64,000 nt of DNA, from positions 3,671,199 through 3,735,198 of the forward strand of contig CM066925.1 in NCBI GenBank assembly GCA_033964015.1, written 5' to 3'. The notes under the pieces are model-generated. The model saw only the letters and a program-made list of their open reading frames with translations, had not been told where the DNA came from and made no database searches. Shown here one piece after another: positions 11,776-22,000 of the stretch; positions within the stretch are counted from its first letter, which is position 1; each line of letters begins with the position of its first letter. The DNA is from Scolanthus callimorphus. Lineage: Eukaryota; Cnidaria; Anthozoa; Actiniaria; Edwardsiidae. Position numbers and translations under genes: made by a program.

Positions 11776-12676
11776 TACCTGAGAAGTCCATGGCACCGCA
11801 ATGGGCACTAGAATGGCACCCTCGTTCGCTAATCTTTTTCTTGGACATTTTGAAACTAACGCTCTGCTTAATGCACCCTATAAACCACACACTTGGCTCA
11901 GATATATCGACGATATTTTTGTCATCTGGACAGAAGGCCCAGATAATCTCAGAACATTCGTCGACTATCTTAATAACATTCATCCTACTATTAAATTCAC
12001 AAGCTCACATTCTTATGATTGCGTACCTTTCCTTGACGTTAATGTGTCTTTAAATAATGGCTTAATTAATTGAAACAGATCTTTATTCTAACAGGGGCGT
12101 AGCCAGGGGGGGGGGTTCCAGGGGTTCCGGAACCCCCCCTCTCCCGCAGCGGAACCCCCCGTCGCCTCTGTTCTGGACCGACTTACTACTAAAATTGTAA
12201 ATATTTAATAGACAACAAATAAACGCTCCAATAAAATGTAGAAAATTTCTTCAAACGCTAGTTTTTCACAGAGATCAATATTTTTGGCTGGGTTTCCTGT
12301 GGCGAGAACGCAAAAAACACGTCCGATCTCTTGGAGTTTTTTTATTTTTTGAATTTTGGAACCCCCCCTCTCATAAGTGCTGGCTACGCCCCTGTCTAAA
12401 CCTACTGATAAACATCAGCATTTACTATACACATCTTGCCATCCTCACCACACACAAAAAGGCTATACCTTACAGTCTCGCTCTTCGCCTACGCCGCATC
12501 TGTTCTACTAACGACTCTTTCGAAAAAAGATGTAACGAGCTCACTAAGTATCTTCTTAAACGAGGCTACGAACAAGGATTACTTCAACGACAAATACAAC
12601 GCGCTGCAGCAATTCCTCGCATAAATGCTCTACGCCCCACTAATCGACCAAAACAGTGTAACCGTGTCCCTTTTGT
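11776..12676 (+). pseudogene. Penelope-like retroelement, reverse transcriptase part (5'-truncated)
   Basis: Frames here show the Penelope-type RT core: GTRMAPSFANLFLGHFE at about 11801, then WLRYIDDIFVIW, the DD of the catalytic motif, then a FLDV motif near 12030. The domain copies RNA into DNA for target-primed insertion. Coding similarity starts abruptly at about 11776 with an in-frame stop just upstream, so the N-terminal region is missing. It is interrupted by a 303-bp MITE (12092-12394). It resumes at 12400 with KPTDKHQHLLYTSCHP-like sequence and reaches VPFV at about 12676, where the 7.1-kb DNA transposon is inserted. Several frame breaks are present. The C-terminal endonuclease part follows at 19785. 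Confidence 0.85.
12092..12394. mobile_element. 303-bp MITE, hAT-like ends, TCTAA duplication
   Basis: Perfect 15-bp terminal inverted repeats (caggggcgtagccag and ctggctacgcccctg) are flanked by TCTAA on both sides (12087-12091, 12395-12399). The Penelope-like coding sequence continues directly across the duplicated target. CAG...CTG ends recall hAT elements. A 5-bp duplication would fit the minority hAT groups with short duplications rather than the usual 8 bp; that placement is inference. The subterminal region has long G and C runs, and there is no coding. Confidence 0.85.
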
Positions 12677-12804
12677 TTCTTGCTTTTCACCCACGTGACC
12701 CACTCCTTGACGACAGTTGCTATCCGCCATATTGGTGTCCCTCAAGCGTAAACATTAGATGCGCGAATACAGTGAACACGAGAGGAAGTCAACCCGAAGT
12801 CAAC

Positions 12805-14413
12805 ATGGTTCTGTGCGTTGTTTTTGGTTGTAGCATGAAAAGTATAAAACAACAAGGCTTAGGATTCTTTCGATTTCCCAAAATAGTTACAAATCAGGGG
12901 GAAAAACACGAGAAATTGACTAGAGAACGGCGAGAAAGTTGGGTGAAAGCTGTGAGTCGCGGCGATACCGCATACAAAGACGTGCTAGAAAGCGAGAGAG
13001 TTTGTGGCCGGCATTTCATCTCAGGACAGCCTGCTAAGGTGTGGGACAAATTTAATGTTGACTGGATACCTTCCCAAAACATGGGAAAGAAAGAATACCG
13101 GCAGAAGGATTATGAGGCCGTCGAAGAAAGGAACGAACGATCAAAGAAACGACAGAAAGCAAGGTCAGAGCAACAAGAGCGAGAACTAGAGGCGAAAAGG
13201 CAAAGACAAGTTCTCGAACAAACCGGCGAACCATTATGTAACATAGATTTCATGGATGTTGAGCTCCAAGGTGCAGTTGTAGAGGATGTTGTTGAGGATA
13301 TTTTGCCTGGAACTGCTCCCGAGGACGAGCTAGCTTATCCTGACAACTTCACTCATGCGTTCACACAAACTGAAACTCCGAGTTTTGAGTCACAGGCGTC
13401 TCAAACCGAAACTCCTGTAGAGGCCGGAGAGGCGTTGTTTAATGACAGTTCTACACAAACCGAGGAGTTTGAGTATATGTTTCAGAGATGTGAATATCAA
13501 GCACCAGGTAGAAGCTATTTTGACACAGACGATAAAGTTAGATTTTATACTGGGCTCCCCTCTCTAGAAATACTCATGACAACATTCGAGCAAGTAGCTC
13601 CCCATGTGACCAGGAATACTCAATCCCTTGACAGATTTCAAGAATTTGCTCTTGTTCTCATGAAGCTGCGACTAAATGTTCCCTTCCAAGATCTGGGCTA
13701 TCGCTTCTCCATTTCTGTTTCTACTGTCTCTCGGATTTTTATTCTTGGATTAAAGTCATGGATGCCAGATTATCACCACTTATTTACTGGCCTGAAAGGC
13801 ATCAGCTGTGGAAAACTATGCCGATGTCTTTCAAGTACTCTTTTGGAAACAAGGTGACAGTCATTATTGACTGCTTTGAAGTTTTTACTGAGAAGCCGTC
13901 AAATCTGTTAGCAAGGGCACAGACATTCTCGTCCTACAAACATCACAACACCATTAAGGTGCTCATTGGTATCACGCCACAGGGAACCATATCATTTGTG
14001 TCCAAAGCATGGGGAGGTCGTACATCAGACAAACATTTGACTGAGAATTGTGGTTTTTTAGATTATTTGCTGCCTGGAGACATGGTGATGGCTGACAGAG
14101 GATTTGTAATAACAGAAAGTGTTGGCCTGAAGCATGCTACACTAGTCATGCCTGCTTTTACCAAGGGCAAATCCCAGTTGGACCCTGTGGACGTTGAAGA
14201 AACCAGGGGATTGCAAATGTTCGAATACATGTAGAAAGGGTGATTGGACTTCTCCGTAGGAAGTACTCTGTTTTAGAGGGCATTCTTCCCACTGACTTTC
14301 TGTCATGCAACCACCGTGGCACTCTAGACACTAGAGTTCCCTTGATTGACCGCATCATTAGAGTATGTTCTGCACTAGTGAACTTATGCCCTCCAATAGT
14401 TCCTTTTGACTAA
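12805..14413 (+). pseudogene. THAP-domain DDE transposase (two frame breaks)
   Basis: The ATG at 12805 (caacATGG) starts a THAP zinc finger of about 95 residues: MVLCVVFGC, then FFRFP, W, VCGRHF and a closing DWIP, which supply the C2CH ligands and conserved Trp/Pro. THAP domains bind the transposon ends. A basic, Gln-rich linker and acidic repeats follow. Next is a helix-turn-helix ([19 protein letters not shown]), typical of the region before DDE_Tnp_4. The RNase H-like catalytic core has VIIDCFE (first Asp), [14 protein letters not shown] (second Asp) and a final Glu in HVERVIG. The frame breaks near 13757 (after KSWM) and near 14207 (just before the Glu motif), each needing one base. The last segment ends at the stop 14411-14413. 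It converges with the minus-strand gene. Confidence 0.85.
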
Positions 14414-15102
14414 ATTTTCTTAGTACAAAAAAGAGACAAATGAAATCCATGTGTAGGCATAAGAGTTCCCAAGTAGAGGTCATACAATTGATGAGCATAA
14501 ATTCCTTCACATACTACAACAGTTGGCTTTGTCGACACAAAAATCAAACTGAATTCTTTTAAAATTGTCATTTCCTGAAGAGTAGTAAATGTGTGTGAGT
14601 GAATTTATGCTAAAACAATTAGACTACTTGGTGAGTTGACTCATACCAAAAATTGGAAACTGAAAAAGTGCAACTGAAAAACCCAAATTCACACACAAAA
14701 ATGATCTCATGAGCTAACTAAAAGATAATTAATTACACCCATTTCAGAAAATGTTGCACTTTCACTGTCACTGTTGGAGCAAATAGGTATACCAAAACAG
14801 AATCATGGATGCTGGTTTCTAGGATAAATAACCATAATTATCATCCTGTTTATGTTAAATAACTGTTCAATACATCTCTTGCAAGAAATTGTGTACCAGA
14901 TTATCACAAGAATTTTGTTCTTCTTAGTTACTCCCATGACACATGATGGGTTGTGACGGTGCAGCCTTTTCTGAAATAGGTGTATGTCTACTATGGTTCC
15001 ATTTTTCCTTTGTCACCTTGTCCAGGGAAAGTACTTTTTGTTTTAATTTTTGAGGTCTTCTAAATGGACATTGCCAGGTTGAAAGTTTCCTGAGATTTGT
15101 GC
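14414..15102. other. non-coding spacer inside the two-gene transposon
   Basis: AT-rich, with no open frame of note. It carries the 3' flank of the transposase gene and the left copy of the 11-bp target duplication of the nested element (15092-15102). Confidence 0.5.
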
Positions 15103-15862
15103 GGAGGGTCTAATTTGCAGGTCGCAGGTTGCAGGTCAGGTGCAGGTTGCAGGTCAGGTGCAGGTTGCAGGTCAGGTTGAGTCTAAAATGCAGGTCAGGT
15201 GATTTTTACGGGTTTTTTTAGATTTAACATTTCAGACTAGGAAATTTGTTCTCTCAAGAGACATTATATTATAATACGCAAAGGAAAAAGTGAACCGAAA
15301 AGTAAACATACACAGTAAACATACAATAATTACAAAAGCTCAGGAAACAAGGTGAAAAATATTTAGTCTCCCGGAAAAACCGGGAGAGTCAGCCCAGTGG
15401 TATAATTGCCATTTTAATACCGATGTGACGATAGTATAAGGTATAAACTATATTCTATTATTCAGTGACAAGACTTAATCTGATCAAGTCGTTGGATGAA
15501 AGACCCCCGATCAAGCTCAATCGGCGTTTATAACGTTTATAAAAGCAAATAACAAGGTCGAAAAGCTAATCAAATAATATTGTTTACCCACACTATTGTC
15601 ACTAAACCATTCTTGGCATTGATTAAAGCTCGAAGGAACAAAGGGAATACGGTTTTACATGAATAATTCACGAATAAAAGCACTCACCTTGATCTCTTCG
15701 CCAACACAAAGTGTTATAATTATACTGTCTCTCTCGAGTAAAAATTGGGTCTAAATCTAAAAAAAACCTAGAAATCACCCGACCTGCATTTTAGACTCAA
15801 CCTGCATCCAACCTGCAACCTGCACCTGACCTGCAACCTGCGACCTGCAAATTAGACCCTCC
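15103..15862. mobile_element. 760-bp non-autonomous element with 11-bp target duplication
   Basis: The ends ggagggtctaatttgcag and ctgcaaattagaccctcc are perfect inverted repeats. Inverted similarity continues for about 80-90 bp, built from short direct repeats of caggttgcaggtcaggtg type. The 11 bases gagatttgtgc occur immediately outside both ends (15092-15102, 15863-15873). Duplications of 9-11 bp are typical of Mutator-like elements, so a MULE-type MITE is the best guess. The interior is AT-rich and non-coding. It lies in the spacer of the 7.1-kb transposon, hence is younger. Confidence 0.85.
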
Positions 15863-15873
15863 GAGATTTGTGC

Positions 15874-16861
15874 TATATTTTAAGGCCAAAGGGACAGTCT
15901 ACTTGATTAGTTGATCCAGCATTTTGTATGTTCACAGGAGGTTCCTGTCCTTGCAGTGACCTTGATACTTTGCCAAGCTCTTTTTTTTTCACAGCTATAG
16001 GAAATAGGCTCTATAATTTTTTTAGGTATCATTTTTTATTTGGCTTAAAACTACAATGTTTATTATTGGCTTTTTTTACCAAAGTCAAAACATGGGTTGA
16101 TGGCTGCTTGAGACAAATTATATAATATGTTTAGTTCAGTGATATTAGTCAAGGAAAAACAAGCTATTAAAACAAGCTAATTAAAAAAATCCAAGAGATA
16201 ATGTGATTTACTGCATATAAATGAGCTTGTTCAAAGTTTATTATAATAATAATTACAGCTTGTTTATGACAATCTCTCGCAGTCCTGTCAATACTGGAAA
16301 ACAGGTTTGGGTCAAAATTCTGAATTTACTTTCTAAAGAGTAGTTAAATGAGTTTCAAGTTATTTTCATGCACTTTATTAAAACTGATGATCATTCAGAC
16401 TACAACCTTGAGGAGCCAGAAAAAGACATAACTATTTCAAAACGTTTTTTAACTGGATTCCTTGTTCAATTTCATAGACTGAGCCCCTATGAAAAATCAA
16501 TGTCCATATGTCCAATTCCATGTGCATTGTGCACCCAGTCAACATTATAAGTAAACCATACCAATAGAAAGGGCAAGCAATGCCCATTGATCAAACAAGT
16601 GGTCTTTATGTGTAATATAGTACAGTAAAGACACTCGAACAGTGAACACTTGGTTATAATTTATATTACTGTTTATGCTTGCTATTCTCATGGAAACTGT
16701 TTGAAAAATGCAATGGAATTATATAACCATGGCAAAAGTTATACTATATTTTCCAAAAAAATGTGAAAGAAATGTATAGGTGTTCATGGCTCGAGTGACC
16801 TTACTGTAAAGATTGTATAAAAAAAATATTTATAAATTGTAACAATTATTGCTTTCATTTT
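15874..16861. other. non-coding spacer inside the two-gene transposon
   Basis: AT-rich sequence, including the 3' flank of the minus-strand gene. Short open frames at 15928-16125 and 16368-16550 have no recognisable features. Confidence 0.5.
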
Positions 16862-19651
16862 CTAATAAACAGGGAAAACACTCATTTTTCCCTTTCTAAG
16901 ACATTCTGTTAAATGCAAACGCATTCTTGAGTCATCAAATATTATGTGCCTAGGATCTGTGCCATGTACAAGAGAACATGCAAAAGCAATGGCAAAAATG
17001 CCACAGTCACTTCCATTTCTCTGCTGTTGCACTGGCACATAGTTCAGAGCATTTAAGCGTCCTCCTAACAAATCATTGGTTTGCTCCTCTACTTCCTGGC
17101 TTATAATATCCTGGAAATAACTGTCATACAAGTTAACATCAAAGGCTGAACAGCCTATGGAGCTGACACACACCCAGTGATCAGAGCCAGTATGCAAAAT
17201 TTGGATAAATTCACCACACATAACATCAAAGTTTCGAACTGGTCCAAGTGTGGAACGCTGGAACCCTTCTATCGATGTGTTTACAACACTAAGAAGTACC
17301 TGAGCTTGTTGTATGATGTCACAGTTAAGCCAGCCTATTGGGTTGAGAATTAGGCTGTAGTCTGTTTCAGTTAGATTACCGAGAGGAGCTTTTTTGTTGA
17401 CATGCCCTGTAGTCTCATTCACACAAACAACTGGACTCTCAGGTTCTGGGTGGTTTTCACTTTCATTGTCACTGCTAGACAAATCACTACTGTCAAGCAA
17501 ATCTGGTGAATCCCTTAAAGAGGCACAAGTGGTAGTTGGGGCAGCTGGCATCGAAGGTGGGGCAACCTTGGTCTTTTTGCAAGCAGTGCATTGCCAAGTT
17601 GTTTTTGCATTGTTTGGCATTCTCTTTAAACCAATGCACTTAAGATGAAAAATTTTCCATTGTTGCAGTTCCTATTGTGGCATTCTAGTAGCCGGTCAGA
17701 GGCAGTTGCCTTTGACTGGCAAATGCAGACAGAATCACGTTGCATAGCAGCATGACTGGTTTGTGGTTTCTGTTTCCTTTGAGCAGCCCCTCTCTTAAAC
17801 TGTGGTAAACGGCAACAGTGAGGGCAATACCACTTTTTAGGTATCAATGCAGTTTCAAGTGCCAAACAGGATCTGTGGAACTGACCATATGGGCACTCCT
17901 GGTTACTGCAACTTATAACATCATTATCTGCCCCTGTACGACAGAAGCAGATTCTATTCACAGCAGGCTTAACAGTTGGTACCGCACACCTCCTCGTATA
18001 CCAACGGCCAAGTACTTCGGGTAAAATACAAATACGCCAAAAGGCTTCAAGCTTAGGGAGGACAGTATGATGATGAACCTCATCTGGGTAAATCCGCTGA
18101 CATACAATATGTGCTTCATTGTTATTCTTAGTGTCAATTGCGCATACAACAAAGTCACAGTGTTTTTTATCTCGAAGAGTGAACAGCTGTTGTTGCACTT
18201 GGTGGTAGTAATTGTGATTTCGTTTTAGTTGATACTTTCCATCAACTTTTTCCAAGCATGATGACTTTAAAAGAATGTACTTTTCAAAGTCACAGTCTGG
18301 GATGCATGTGGGACATTTGACCTCTCCACAGCCTAAACCACAACAATCACAGGAGGTCAAAAAATCAGGGGATGCATGGAGAAATGGATGTTCTTGGTTG
18401 ATGTAGAGTCCACATCTCCTGACCTTAAAATTGATGTGTTTTCCTTCCATTTCCTTCTGATATGCCTTTATCGCATCATCCTCATGCTTGCACCCATGCC
18501 GTACAGCCTTGGTATTGACTTTAAACAGGTGGGGATATGATATTGCTTTTATCATTGACTGTGGCGGTTTGGCAAGATTGCATTTAGAAGCAGCGCCACT
18601 CACAGAGGCTCCAATTCTGCCAGCTCTATGCCTGAAAAAGCTAGAGCATTTTGCCTGTGACTGTGTGTCTTTCTCAACTTGTTTAATGTCTTTCTCAGAG
18701 ACTTCTAGCTTAACATCAGTGCATTTTTTAATAGCTCGGGGTAGCTGAGATCAAGATTTTTGGTTTCATACAAATCTGTTACCACAGGAACTGCCCGACT
18801 TTTCGCCACAAACTGGCCAGAATAATCATCTGTTAGACTTAATGCCACTGGCTTGATGTGGCAGTCATTCAACTTCCGGTAGAAAGAAGATAATTCCTCT
18901 GGCGTGGGGGAACATTCAGCTTCAGCTTCCGTTATTTCTCTGCTGGTAGGTCCTGCTGCAGAACTGCTCGATGCTGGAGTCAGTGCCTCGATTTTTTTAT
19001 CCAGGTTTTCCTTAAGCCTTTTGGCAGACGAAAAATCAATGTCTTGCACTTGGGCGTAAGGGACTTTATCGACGAAAGTTGGAAGAAGCCATGAGCATTT
19101 GACACTAGTACACGCCAGCTTTCCATGAATTCGTGTCCATGCTTCGACGTAAAAAAGAACGCTTGCAACGTGAGTGCAGGACTCAGCCAGACCCGCTTTA
19201 CAATCTAAGCATGCGCAGAGAGGATTGTTCCATCTGTTTCAGTTATTATCCATATATTAACTAGCTGAGCATTCATAAGCTGCGAGTGTCGAACTTTTCC
19301 GCACACAACATACTTTCCATTGACGATTTTTCCTCTTACCGACTTCACAAAACCAGAGACCATCTGGTTAAATGCCTCCAAACTCTTGTAGGCTTTAAAC
19401 TGCTGCCTCGTATAGTAACTGGTCTCCAGCACTAGATAACCCAGCAAATCAGAAACCTCTATGGGAGGCAAGCATTCTCCATTTAGTTGCTCACTCGGGA
19501 TACAGGCCGGGTCAATTCCAATCACAGCTATCTTCTCTAAATATCGCCGCTTAATCCGACTTTCAAGGCCTTTAGCATAGTCACACAGCACAGGAATGTT
19601 GCTACTAAGTTTTTCCAAGCTTTTTTCCGCTTTTTCTTTGGATGAATCCAT
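16862..19651 (-). pseudogene. multidomain transposon protein: SWIM - YqaJ nuclease - two PHD fingers - Ulp1-like protease
   Basis: It reads on the minus strand from ATG at 19651 to a stop at 16862, about 930 codons with no intron needed. Order: an N-terminal helical region; a SWIM-type zinc motif near 19215-19150 (LDCKAGLAESCTHVASVLF); a YqaJ exonuclease core (RAGRIGAS near 18620, HASPDFL near 18380, GEVKCP near 18330, [10 protein letters not shown] near 18200), giving the D...ExK...Q set; two PHD fingers (CFCRTG...WYCPHC near 17935-17815; CICQSK...WQCTAC near 17725-17590); and a C48/Ulp1-like domain with His in SDHW, Asp in YDSY, Gln in VPVQQQ and Cys in GSDCGIFA. Three single-base frame breaks lie near 19213, 18728 and 17655, the last two in A/T homopolymers. 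All catalytic residues that I expect are present. The role in transposition is unknown; resection or end processing by YqaJ is an inference. Confidence 0.8.
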
Positions 19652-19784
19652 ACGAAACGCAAGAAAAGAGACGAATTGACCAGAACTGGCTTACATTTAC
19701 ATACTAATGCCGCGCTGGCGAGGGACACCAATATGGCGGACCTCCATATTAGGAAAATCTGTGACGTCACGTGAAAAGCAAGAA

Positions 19785-20420
19785 TAGCCTATAACCCCAC
19801 ACTTCCTAACATCAATCATATCATTAAGCGTAATTTTAATTTACTTCTTTCATCTGACCGCTGCAAAAAAGCTTTCGCTGAACCACCCATCATAACATAC
19901 CGACGATGTTCTAATCTCAGAGACACTCTTGTCAAAGCTAAATTGCCCTCTACTACTACTACCTCTAATGACTCAGACCTTTCACCAGGCGCTTACCGCT
20001 GCGACAAAAATTGCCTAACCTGCCCATATATAGAAAACGGACAGACAACATATACTTTTTTCACGACCGGTGAAACTCGCTTTATAAACTCTCACATAAC
20101 TTGCGACACTAAAAATGTGATTTATATGATCCAATGCAAACGCTGTAACTTGCAATACATAGGAGAAACTAAACGCCAACTTAGACAATGCTTTAATGAT
20201 CATCGCAAAATAGACAAGCCCGAATGTAAATCTAAACCCACCACCGCCGCTGAACATTTTCTATCAACACCCAATCACAAAACATCTGACATTGATTCCC
20301 CTTGAAAAATTAATGACTAATCGAGATTCAATTCGTAAGGCAAGAGAGGCCACACTCATCCTACGTGCTGGTACCCTTGAGCCTGACGGATTGAATCGAC
20401 GAGATGAGACTTCATTTTAG
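19785..20420 (+). pseudogene. Penelope-like element, C-terminal GIY-YIG endonuclease part
   Basis: This continues the Penelope-like protein after the 7.1-kb insertion. YNPTLPNI begins at 19790, the frame stays open through a linker with YRRCSNLRDTLVKAKL and a Cys-rich segment (CDKNCLTCPYI). The GIY-YIG domain reads VIYMIQCKRCNLQYIGETKRQL, followed by a conserved His. This endonuclease nicks the target DNA to prime reverse transcription. A one-base break near 20295 puts the final about 40 codons (LIPLEKL...RRDETSF) in another frame, ending at TAG 20418-20420. The expected Arg in the catalytic helix appears as Cys (QCFNDH). Confidence 0.88.
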
Positions 20421-20563
20421 ATTATACTGTATTTATCTTTTCCTTTCATTTCTATATTTCTTATCTAGTGTCACATCACAAACGTCATCATCATCATTAT
20501 TTTTATTGTATCACGTTTCACCTTATATATAAGTCCTATCATGCCATTATGTATTCACAGTAC

Positions 20564-20592
20564 CTGAAGAAGGCTGGTTTGGCCAGCCGAAA
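20564..20592 (+). ncRNA. hammerhead-ribozyme-like core near the 3' end of the Penelope-like element
   Basis: The sequence reads CTGAAGA, a stem GGCTGG/CCAGCC closed by a 5-base loop, then GAAA. This is the order and spacing of the conserved CUGANGA - helix II - GAAA core of a hammerhead. Hammerheads have been described in Penelope-like elements of many animals. Helices I and III are not convincing here by eye (a possible 4-bp helix III from tatt/aata), so self-cleavage of this copy is uncertain. The element ends within about 50 bp downstream. Confidence 0.5.
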
Positions 20593-20639
20593 TATTGTAC
20601 TAAAATACAACTAAAACCTACGTTGTAACGCCGACTTTT

Positions 20640-21775
20640 CTTATTTTAATTTTTTTTTTTTTCAAAACAAAATGGCGGACATGCAAACTTAAAATACTCA
20701 TAACTTCTTAAGGGAAAGAGATATTTCAATAATCTTTTCGGTTTTGTGGCTATCTCAATGAGCTCTTTCATATCCAAGTCATAAAAAGTTCATATGATCG
20801 ATTTAGAATTTTGGTGTAAGATTGATGACGCATTTTCCCGCCAAAATTCGTTAATTTTAAAATTCCAAAACGACTATGTTTGTTACTTTCATGAGTACTA
20901 TTTACATGTGAAATATGGTAGTGATTGGATTAAAACTCACAAAGTTAGAACAAATCCGGCGATTTTTGATCCTTATAGGCCCGGCGTGGTTTGATGGTAG
21001 AGCCTTCTAAGTCCCTGTATGTAACAATGTGCCATTTGGCACTATTGGGACTGAAAGGGATAAAGACCCAAAATGCAGTAAAACAGCGACAGTCGATCAG
21101 CGACAATTCTAGCATTTCGACGCCAACAAGATGCAGCCGCTTATAAAGTTTGTAAAAATAAGTGTATACCAATGGCATGTAGATTGTAAAATTTAACTAG
21201 GTTTAATTCAGTTTAGAGCGGTCGTGTTTACTTTTAATTCCCAACCGCCTTGAACTCTTATAGCTAACCTGAGTGCCCTAGTAGACAGAGGGGCAGGAAC
21301 GTTGCTCCCCCAGCGAAGTAAATATTTTAGTGCCAACATGTGGATAAAAATATTTTGCCTCCCAACAAAACCAAACGTTTTTGCGGCCTAAAATCTTGAG
21401 TTAGTTCGGCAACTTTAGAGATAAATTCATCGCATGACGATTGAATTCCCCGGTAAATTTCACGAGTCGAGTGATGATTAATTTTTCTTGGATTCCCTTA
21501 GCAAAGATTTGATATTGTTTTAGTGTAATAATTCGAGAGGTTTGAACTTTGTTTACGCACGGGTAACCGGCTATTGTTTTGTCGAATTCAGATCCCAACC
21601 ATGATTGAATTCGGGTTAAATTTCACTCATCTTTTGCCAATCAAGGCGCGTATAGGAATTGAGCTGCTATGATGGGATTCCATTAAATAATATTAAATTT
21701 AACGGCCAAAGACTTCATTCTTTTAAACTTTTCCATGCTATATATTGATATATGTGGGAGAAGTGAACACTCAAT
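20640..21775. other. no gene seen
   Basis: Begins with a poly-T tract and the 20684-20748 dispersed repeat (inverted partner of 1-65). The remainder is AT-rich with short open frames only. Confidence 0.5.
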
Positions 21776-21953
21776 GAAGTGTTTACATCTTGTTGACAAC
21801 CAATTCAGACCATATGATGAGTCCAGATGATTCCTTGGGTGGATATTAGTTCGTGCACTCGCGGTCGAGTGAGAAATTCGACAACCGTTACCACTCAAAG
21901 AAATCAGTACATGAACTGTGAACTGAATTGGGTGGGAACAAGATGTAAACACC
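21776..21953. repeat. palindromic dispersed repeat (family also at 32.4-34.1 kb)
   Basis: gtgtttacatcttgttgaca near 21780 is repeated in inverted form near 21935-21953. The family recurs at about 32400-32740 and 33240-33790 (shared blocks include tttgggtggata, gtcgagtgagaa and acaagatgtaaacac). This copy was interrupted just downstream, at 22001, by a CACTA-like insertion, and the similarity resumes at 23629. Confidence 0.7.
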
Positions 21954-22000
21954 GTTTTTAGCTGATGTCTATTGAAGTGGAACAAAAATACAACAGCATT

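Larger units (their letters stand above)
12677..19784. mobile_element. two-gene DNA transposon: THAP-DDE transposase plus SWIM-YqaJ-PHD-Ulp1 protein
   Basis: It is bounded by inverted ends (ttcttgcttttcac at 12677-12690, gtgaaaagcaagaa at 19771-19784) and a second inverted block: 12723-12743 pairs with 19720-19740, containing ccgccatattggtgtccc. The insertion splits Penelope-like coding sequence, which fixes both boundaries. Two convergent genes lie inside: a THAP/DDE transposase (+) and a large multidomain protein (-). A THAP transposase together with a YqaJ-type nuclease is the gene pair I remember for the ISL2EU group related to PIF/Harbinger; I cannot check this here. No clear target duplication is visible. 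The 2.4-kb gap between the genes carries a 760-bp nested element (15103-15862) and otherwise AT-rich non-coding sequence. Confidence 0.8.

Noticed and set aside
12627..12804. Extending the THAP transposase start upstream to about 12625
   Set aside because: The upstream part of that frame is Penelope-like sequence and transposon end; the THAP domain itself begins at ATG 12805.
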